This document shows positions 59,481-64,000 of a DNA stretch of 64,000 nucleotides, one piece after another. Positions within the stretch are counted from its first letter, which is position 1, and each line of letters begins with the position of its first letter. A program made the translations under genes and the position numbers. Origin of the DNA: Chlorophyllum brunneum (lineage: Eukaryota; Basidiomycota; Agaricomycetes; Agaricales; Agaricaceae). The notes under the pieces were generated by a model, which had not been told where the DNA came from, did no database searches, and was given only the letters and a program-made list of their open reading frames with translations. The DNA lies in contig OY756149.1 in assembly GCA_963576785.1 (NCBI GenBank), positions 2,142,707 to 2,206,706 on the forward strand, in the 5' to 3' direction.

Positions 59481-60243
59481 TGACTCGGCGGTTATCGGCA
59501 CACACTGGGTAATGCCGATTGCGGCTGTGCCATCCACGTTCGCATCACCAACCATCCTCATAAACAACCAACACACCACCGGGATGTCCCCTACAGCACC
59601 ACTACCCCATCCTTGTGCTATCACTTGATGGTTCTGGACTGCTGGCAGACTGCGCTCCTATCATCCAAGGACGAGCGTCAATTGTGCACACCCTCCGGCA
59701 ATCCTAAACAAATACTAGTGGAACCCAAGTATACCCGGCGCAGGTTGCGATCGCAAGACCGGAGAGCTGGGAAGGAGATAGGGGCAGGAGGGGATCGGAC
59801 TACAAGTGGCGAAAGGGCTTCGATATACTATCAGGTATAGTAACAAGTATACCTACAAATGGTCCTGTACCTAGAAATAAATCCAACACTAATTTACGAA
59901 TTCCGTTCAAGTCACCAATCATGTACAACATGAGTATGATCTGACACAAGTGACGGTTCGAAGGTACTGACCTCTACATTGAGGGTTATGGAAGCACGGC
60001 ACCCATCAACATCCAAAACAATGCACGGCACGCCCATCAACATCGAGACTTGGCAGCCAATCAGAGCAGCCAAGCTTGTCCCTCTATTGACTGACGCGCT
60101 CAGTCTCTTGAGCTGGAATGGAGAAGGAGAGGTCACAGCTGTACGTAGGGATACTACCATCCACGATTATATACTCATGTCGAAACAGCTCGAAGCGCAC
60201 TCTCTCAATAGGGTCGCAAGGAAACACGTCAGGGCCAGAAAAC
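59481..60243. other. Unassigned DNA up to the interstitial telomere tract
   Basis: About 760 bp. Open stretches of 75-90 codons (plus 59613-59840 and 59979-60251) show no recognised motif. This was the last sequence before the former chromosome end inferred at 60244. Confidence 0.45.
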
Positions 60244-60274
60244 GGGGTTAGGGTTAGGGTTAGGGGTTAGGGTT
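60244..60274 (+). repeat. Interstitial telomeric repeat tract
   Basis: About five TTAGGG units in the same orientation as the chromosome end, one with an extra G (TTAGGGG). It directly borders the 3' end of the Penelope-like element, marking an older telomere onto which the element was added. Confidence 0.92.
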
Positions 60275-60305
60275 TGATAATGAAAATACTCAGTTGACGA
60301 GCTGG

Positions 60306-60381
60306 AGTGCAACGCAATCGAGTGGGGGGTTAGCCCACAAGGATTTCGCTGTTATATACAGCTCATCAGGCGCTTTGCACT
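60306..60381 (-). ncRNA. Candidate type I hammerhead ribozyme
   Basis: On the minus strand the conserved core is complete: CUGAUGA (60369-60363), stem II GCUGU/ACAGC with an AUAUA loop (60362-60348), and GAAA (60347-60344). Stem I pairs AGUGCAA-AG-CGC (60381-60370) with GCGUUGCACU (60315-60306), ten pairs with a two-base bulge. Stem III closes with A-U, U-A and C-G next to the core and GUGGG/CCCAC further out. The predicted cleavage site follows UU at 60316, which fits the NUH rule though C is commoner. Hammerheads are known in Penelope-like elements. Pairing was done by hand. Confidence 0.82.
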
Positions 60382-60662
60382 TGTTTATTTTACCTTGTTC
60401 TTAAGATAGAAGGACTTCTAAGTCCACTCTACCCACGATGTGACAGTTGACAGCTGTCATTCCTTGACATTCCATGGGAATCGGCGTGCTAAAAATAGTT
60501 ACTCGGGTCCGACGGAGCTCCGAAGCTTCCGTTGATCGGATCAAATTGTAAACAGCGACAAACATGCTTACCGAGCACTCACGTGACTCCTTACGTAATG
60601 TTGCTTACGTAAACGTGTACTCTAAAAATAGATTATCTTCGTAGTTTTGATCTGCTAAAGTG

Positions 60663-60738
60663 AAAATTCCCACCCAATCCCGAAACCCGTCCGCGAAGCG
60701 GCACCGTTAGGTGAGGGTGAGGGTTGGGTGGGAATTTT
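60663..60738. repeat. 15-bp perfect inverted repeat in the Penelope 3' region
   Basis: AAAATTCCCACCCAA at 60663-60677 and its exact reverse complement at 60724-60738, loop 46 nt. It could form an RNA hairpin in the element's 3' UTR, or mark the ends of a small insertion. Confidence 0.6.
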
Positions 60739-61578
60739 TATGACTGCCAACTGGTTAGAAAGCTGCCCCACTTACTCGAAGTAGATAGAGTACGTACCGC
60801 CATGAATATCTTCACGAACAATACACCGGCCGAGCTTTAGGCATCGCCGGTGACCATCTAAAGGTCCGGATAAACTTCTCACCGGGAACTACCCAGGGTA
60901 CTTATATCCTTTAAGGCCGTGGCCGGCCATGGAACTACGCGAAACGATACGCGAAAGCACCAGCGGGTCTCAGCAGCCCCCGAAATAGGCCTGCTCCCCT
61001 GCAAAAGTCACGAGTCCAGGTACTAAACTACGGCTTCGTATCCCCGTTTCTAGTCGCACGGACAGAGGCCATCTTGTGCGGCTTGTCCCACGCTTACATC
61101 ACTAAGGGCCGTCCCCGCACCCTTCCCCAGGTGTGACAGTCACAGATAAATCGGACAGAGGGGTATGTTGGTTGACAAATATGGAACTTATTTTCGACAT
61201 CTATGCGACGTCTACCCATAGGGACGCCGACGTTTTCCCCGGCGCGGGTTCCCAGTTCCTCGTTTATATTTTAACGTCCTTCCCGGGACGGCAAGAGGCT
61301 TGTGCCCCTCTAACCAATTGGTATCCATACCCTGGCGTCGACGTAAGGTGAGGGGCCGTTACTCGCCCACAAATTCACACACTCCCACGTGGATAGTATC
61401 CGATATCCACTCAGCCCGCATTAGGGCCTTCGGCGCTGGTTACTCGGTGCCATAGAAGCATGTCCTACCCGATGAGTATCGAGATCGGGACCAATACCGC
61501 CACACACGCTCTGCTGCGCTCTTCAGCCCCACCCCCTCCGTCTGAGCTAGGCATCAGAAAGGGGCAGTTAATGGCGAA

Positions 61579-63762
61579 TTACTGCGTGAGACCATAGTAC
61601 TCCGGATCAGCTCCGGTGTCCATAGCTGGAAAAGTACCCGATGAAACATTGCGATCATAATCGCGATGATAGGCGATATCCGTCTCGTCATCATAAAATA
61701 TAGTTTCATCAGTTAATTCAAGAACACGGCGTTTCCAAATCGCCGACAAGTCAAAGAGATTAATCGTGCGCTTCTTGCTCACAATCACACGCTTGTCAAA
61801 AACTGAGGTCTTATCCAATCTAAGGTATTCCCCATACGCTCCTAGGCCAAGCAAATGCTCAGCAGCCCCAGAAGGCGGCGCGCCGGCGTGCGAGGCTTCG
61901 TACTGGTACGGAGGTACCCGACTGGTTTCACGCTGTCGAATCTCCCGTGGGAGATCCGAGTCAGTGATAGCCCATTGCTGCAAAGCGCTGAGCCAACCTT
62001 GTTTTATGTGTTCCTCAAGAAGTTGAGCGTTAACATAATCCCACGCGGGGTTATACTCGCTTTTAAGCACAAGCACGTCTGCCCGTGCTACTTGGGTCTC
62101 TCTCAACCTCGATTCCCAACGTGCTTTGTAGTTTTGTTTAAACCACGAGTTAACAACACCGACGGGGTAACCACGTGCGATGTAGATGCAAGCTACATCT
62201 TTGCAAGCTTCCAGATAATCTGGGAACCGGCTGCACAAAGTGGCGACCCGTGACAGTTCTCCGAGGAAGGTTCCTCTTTTCACGTAAAGTGGGTGAAAAC
62301 TGACCCATGGTATGCGCTCAAAATGGTTTAGCTGTTTCCTGTAGGCTTTATGTTGAAGCCTATTCTTCTCATCGAAGAACAACAACATGTCCAGGAAAGT
62401 CATCTGACTAGCTGAGCTAACCCATTCCAGATCGCAGTTCGCAAACTTAAGTTTGGACATCTCGGCGATAGCGTCCTCCTCGGACTTAGCATACACCAGA
62501 GCCAAACAATCGTCAATGTACCTTCCATAATAAGGTACACGGGAATTATTATTTATAAACGGAAAATCTAACTCGTGGAATACACCATAGAGATTAGCTA
62601 GATCAGGACTAGACGCAACGCCCATCGCTAAGCCACGATTCTGTTTATAGACGTTCCCATCGAACTGCATAATTAAGTTTAAATCCGCCGCGTCTAGACA
62701 TTTCTGGAATAGCATAGATTCCATGTTCATCTTGACAACGTCATGTGGATACTTCTCCTCTCGGAGATACTTGCCGAAGTACCCCCGCGCAATCTGATGA
62801 GCAAGCTCAACGTCAACGTGTGGGTAAAAAGCGACGACGTCGCCGCTAATCAAGTACAAAGTGTACACATTCCCGTCTATCAGCTTATAGCGGGGAAGAT
62901 CTAACTTGCTTAATTTTATCGCCAAATCCTTGGATCCATGGATGATAAATGGCGCCTGTTTAATAACAGGTTTAAGACTTTTCGATACAAATTTACCGGC
63001 AGGTCCTTGAACAACGGAATGGCACGGCAGGATCGGCCGCCCTTTTACGGGATTCTTATGTATTTTCGGAATACAATAGAACTGCGGAATATGCCGGGCG
63101 GGATTCGCCGCGGCTTTCTCCAACATACTTCCGATGAACTTCGGTAACTGTGGGTGATCGAATGAAGATTCCAACCACTCCACGATCCCCTCAATCTCAA
63201 CACGCTTGGCCAGTTGTAACTCATTGACTTCTCTATAGGAAAGTGGAAGATAGTCGAGTTCGTTTGACAAGAGTTGAAGGGATTTCTCCTTGATCCAGGC
63301 GGCGGGGCAAACCGCGCACCCGAGATTTTTGTCCGTGAGTGTCACCACAAGGTTATGAGAGGTGAGGTACTCTTGGATACGTTTTACAGGCGGTGCAAGG
63401 CCCCTCGCAAGAGGATCCGCCTGATAATCCGTGGGAATATTGGACAACGTATTTTCTACGAAGCCTTCTCCACATTGGATACCGTATTCAATAATGGCGC
63501 CCATTAGTTTAGCTGGTTTGCGTTGTTCCGGCTTAACATAATATTCTGGATCAAATGGATATTCATCTACCTCATCTAAATTACGTTCGACTTCAAATTT
63601 AAGTGACCAACGAAGACGGTCTTTAAAGTCTGTCCAGGCCTCGCGTATCAGGTTACTATTGAGACGGCTGGGAAGTAAATACTTGAGTCCAAGTGAGAGG
63701 TGGACGGTCAGCTCCTTAGGTAGTTCACAGTTCACACAGTGGATCGCATTACGGTATCTCAT
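61579..63762 (-). CDS. Penelope-like reverse transcriptase (5' end truncated at telomere)
   Basis: Reverse transcriptase of the Penelope-like class, relatives of telomerase RT. From the first ATG (63762) it has 727 residues, but the frame stays open about 40 codons further to the telomeric repeats at 63883, so the true start is probably missing. Motifs: a DKN version of the class N-terminal DKG motif near residue 144; FYCIPKIHKNP near 232 and GRPILP; motif A DVVAFYPHV near 306; motif B GLAMGVASSPDLANLYG near 378; motif C YIDDCLAL near 414; motif D MTFLDMLLFF. The C-terminal 250 residues lack a GIY-YIG endonuclease. The enzyme would copy element RNA, in related telomeric elements from the 3' end of telomere DNA. 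No internal stop or frameshift. Stop TGA at 61579-61581. Confidence 0.92.
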   Translation of the reverse strand: MRYRNAIHCVNCELPKELTVHLSLGLKYLLPSRLNSNLIREAWTDFKDRLRWSLKFEVERNLDEVDEYPFDPEYYVKPEQRKPAKLMGAIIEYGIQCGEGFVENTLSNIPTDYQADPLARGLAPPVKRIQEYLTSHNLVVTLTDKNLGCAVCPAAWIKEKSLQLLSNELDYLPLSYREVNELQLAKRVEIEGIVEWLESSFDHPQLPKFIGSMLEKAAANPARHIPQFYCIPKIHKNPVKGRPILPCHSVVQGPAGKFVSKSLKPVIKQAPFIIHGSKDLAIKLSKLDLPRYKLIDGNVYTLYLISGDVVAFYPHVDVELAHQIARGYFGKYLREEKYPHDVVKMNMESMLFQKCLDAADLNLIMQFDGNVYKQNRGLAMGVASSPDLANLYGVFHELDFPFINNNSRVPYYGRYIDDCLALVYAKSEEDAIAEMSKLKFANCDLEWVSSASQMTFLDMLLFFDEKNRLQHKAYRKQLNHFERIPWVSFHPLYVKRGTFLGELSRVATLCSRFPDYLEACKDVACIYIARGYPVGVVNSWFKQNYKARWESRLRETQVARADVLVLKSEYNPAWDYVNAQLLEEHIKQGWLSALQQWAITDSDLPREIRQRETSRVPPYQYEASHAGAPPSGAAEHLLGLGAYGEYLRLDKTSVFDKRVIVSKKRTINLFDLSAIWKRRVLELTDETIFYDDETDIAYHRDYDRNVSSGTFPAMDTGADPEYYGLTQ

Positions 63763-63882
63763 TGCTTCTAAAACTACAATAGGAGTACGTAATGCTACAT
63801 AACGGAGAACTACAGGGTAAGGGGTGGTGAGTAAAAAGTCAGGCCAGGTTGAAGCGATATCATACCTGAAAGGGGCTAAAGC

Positions 63883-64000
63883 GGGTTAGGGTTAGGGTTA
63901 GGGTTAGGGTTAGGGTTAGGGTTAGGGTTAGGGTTAGGGTTAGGGTTAGGGTTAGGGTTAGGGTTAGGGTTAGGGTTAGGGTTAGGGTTAGGGTTAGGGT
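63883..64000 (+). repeat. Terminal telomere repeat (TTAGGG)n
   Basis: 118 bp of perfect TTAGGG repeats, about 19.7 units, reaching the window end. The G-rich strand runs 5' to 3' toward the tip, as at a right chromosome end. Confidence 0.97.

Larger units (their letters stand above)
60275..63882 (-). mobile_element. Telomeric Penelope-like retroelement (Coprina-type, endonuclease-less)
   Basis: About 3.6 kb between two TTAGGG tracts. Sense is minus, so the 3' end faces the chromosome interior and the 5' end faces the tip. It contains a Penelope-type RT frame, about 1.3 kb of 3' sequence, a 15-bp inverted repeat and a hammerhead ribozyme motif about 30 nt from the 3' junction. No GIY-YIG nuclease was seen. 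The RT frame is open to the telomere junction at 63883, so this copy is probably 5'-truncated. Endonuclease-less Penelope elements (Athena in rotifers, Coprina in basidiomycetes) are known to sit at telomeres in this orientation. Confidence 0.88.

Noticed and set aside
59613..60251. Subtelomeric gene such as a RecQ-like helicase remnant
   Set aside because: Translations show no helicase motif or other recognisable family feature.
61579..63762. Telomerase reverse transcriptase gene
   Set aside because: The N-terminal DKN motif, PKIHK, GLAMGVASSP and YIDD text fit Penelope-like RT; telomerase RNA-binding and T motifs are absent.

Overview
This is the right-hand end of a filamentous-fungus chromosome, most likely from a mushroom-forming basidiomycete (Agaricomycetes). 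The evidence is a terminal (TTAGGG)n tract at 63883-64000, spliced genes with many 46-60 bp introns and GTRNGY-like donors, a tyrosine-kinase-like fungal kinase, a chromodomain Ty3 element, CpG decay in old transposons, and a Penelope-like reverse transcriptase of the endonuclease-lacking telomeric type known from basidiomycetes. Species was not determined.

Layout. 1-2181: 5' part of a protein kinase gene running off the left edge and a two-finger C2H2 gene, both on the minus strand. 2182-31394: a retrotransposon nest. Two near-identical 7351-bp Ty1/copia elements (A, minus, 2182-9532; B, plus, 24044-31394) lie head to head. Between them is an older, CpG-decayed relative (C, minus, 10145-23987), itself interrupted by a young intact Ty3 chromovirus (plus, 14142-20634). 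Target-site duplications fix every boundary: TTTAC for B, GGTGG for C, CTATC for the chromovirus, and an imperfect ATTGC/ATTAC for A. 31395-40184: gene-poor DNA with one decayed zinc-cluster-like remnant and one intact HPP-family membrane protein gene. 40185-56801: a compact housekeeping block with SEC31 (COPII coat), a variant zinc-knuckle protein, BRR2 (spliceosomal helicase) and an Enhancer-of-zeste-like CXC-SET methyltransferase. SEC31/zinc-knuckle and BRR2/E(z) are divergent pairs with short shared upstream regions. 57133-59480: subtelomeric tandem units and arrays of palindromic repeats. 60244-64000: interstitial TTAGGG, then a Penelope-like element, then the terminal TTAGGG.

Most interesting is the chromosome end. 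The Penelope-like element sits between two telomeric tracts, in the orientation expected if its RNA was reverse transcribed from the 3' end of the G-rich telomere strand and then capped by telomerase. Its coding frame is open right up to the terminal repeats, so the copy is probably 5'-truncated. Just inside its 3' end, on the sense strand, lies a well-formed hammerhead ribozyme candidate. The Ty3 element has a 12-nt self-complementarity between the predicted RNA 5' end and the site just after the LTR (Tf1-like self-priming) and an unidentified third ORF after pol. The A/B copia pair shows a mosaic of identity (5' LTR and interior almost identical, 3' LTRs divergent) that points to gene conversion or assembly collapse and may explain their shared inactivating lesions.

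Genes were recognised by reading translations; no search, alignment or folding program was run. Splice sites were placed by eye from GT/AG signals, reading frame and family motifs.
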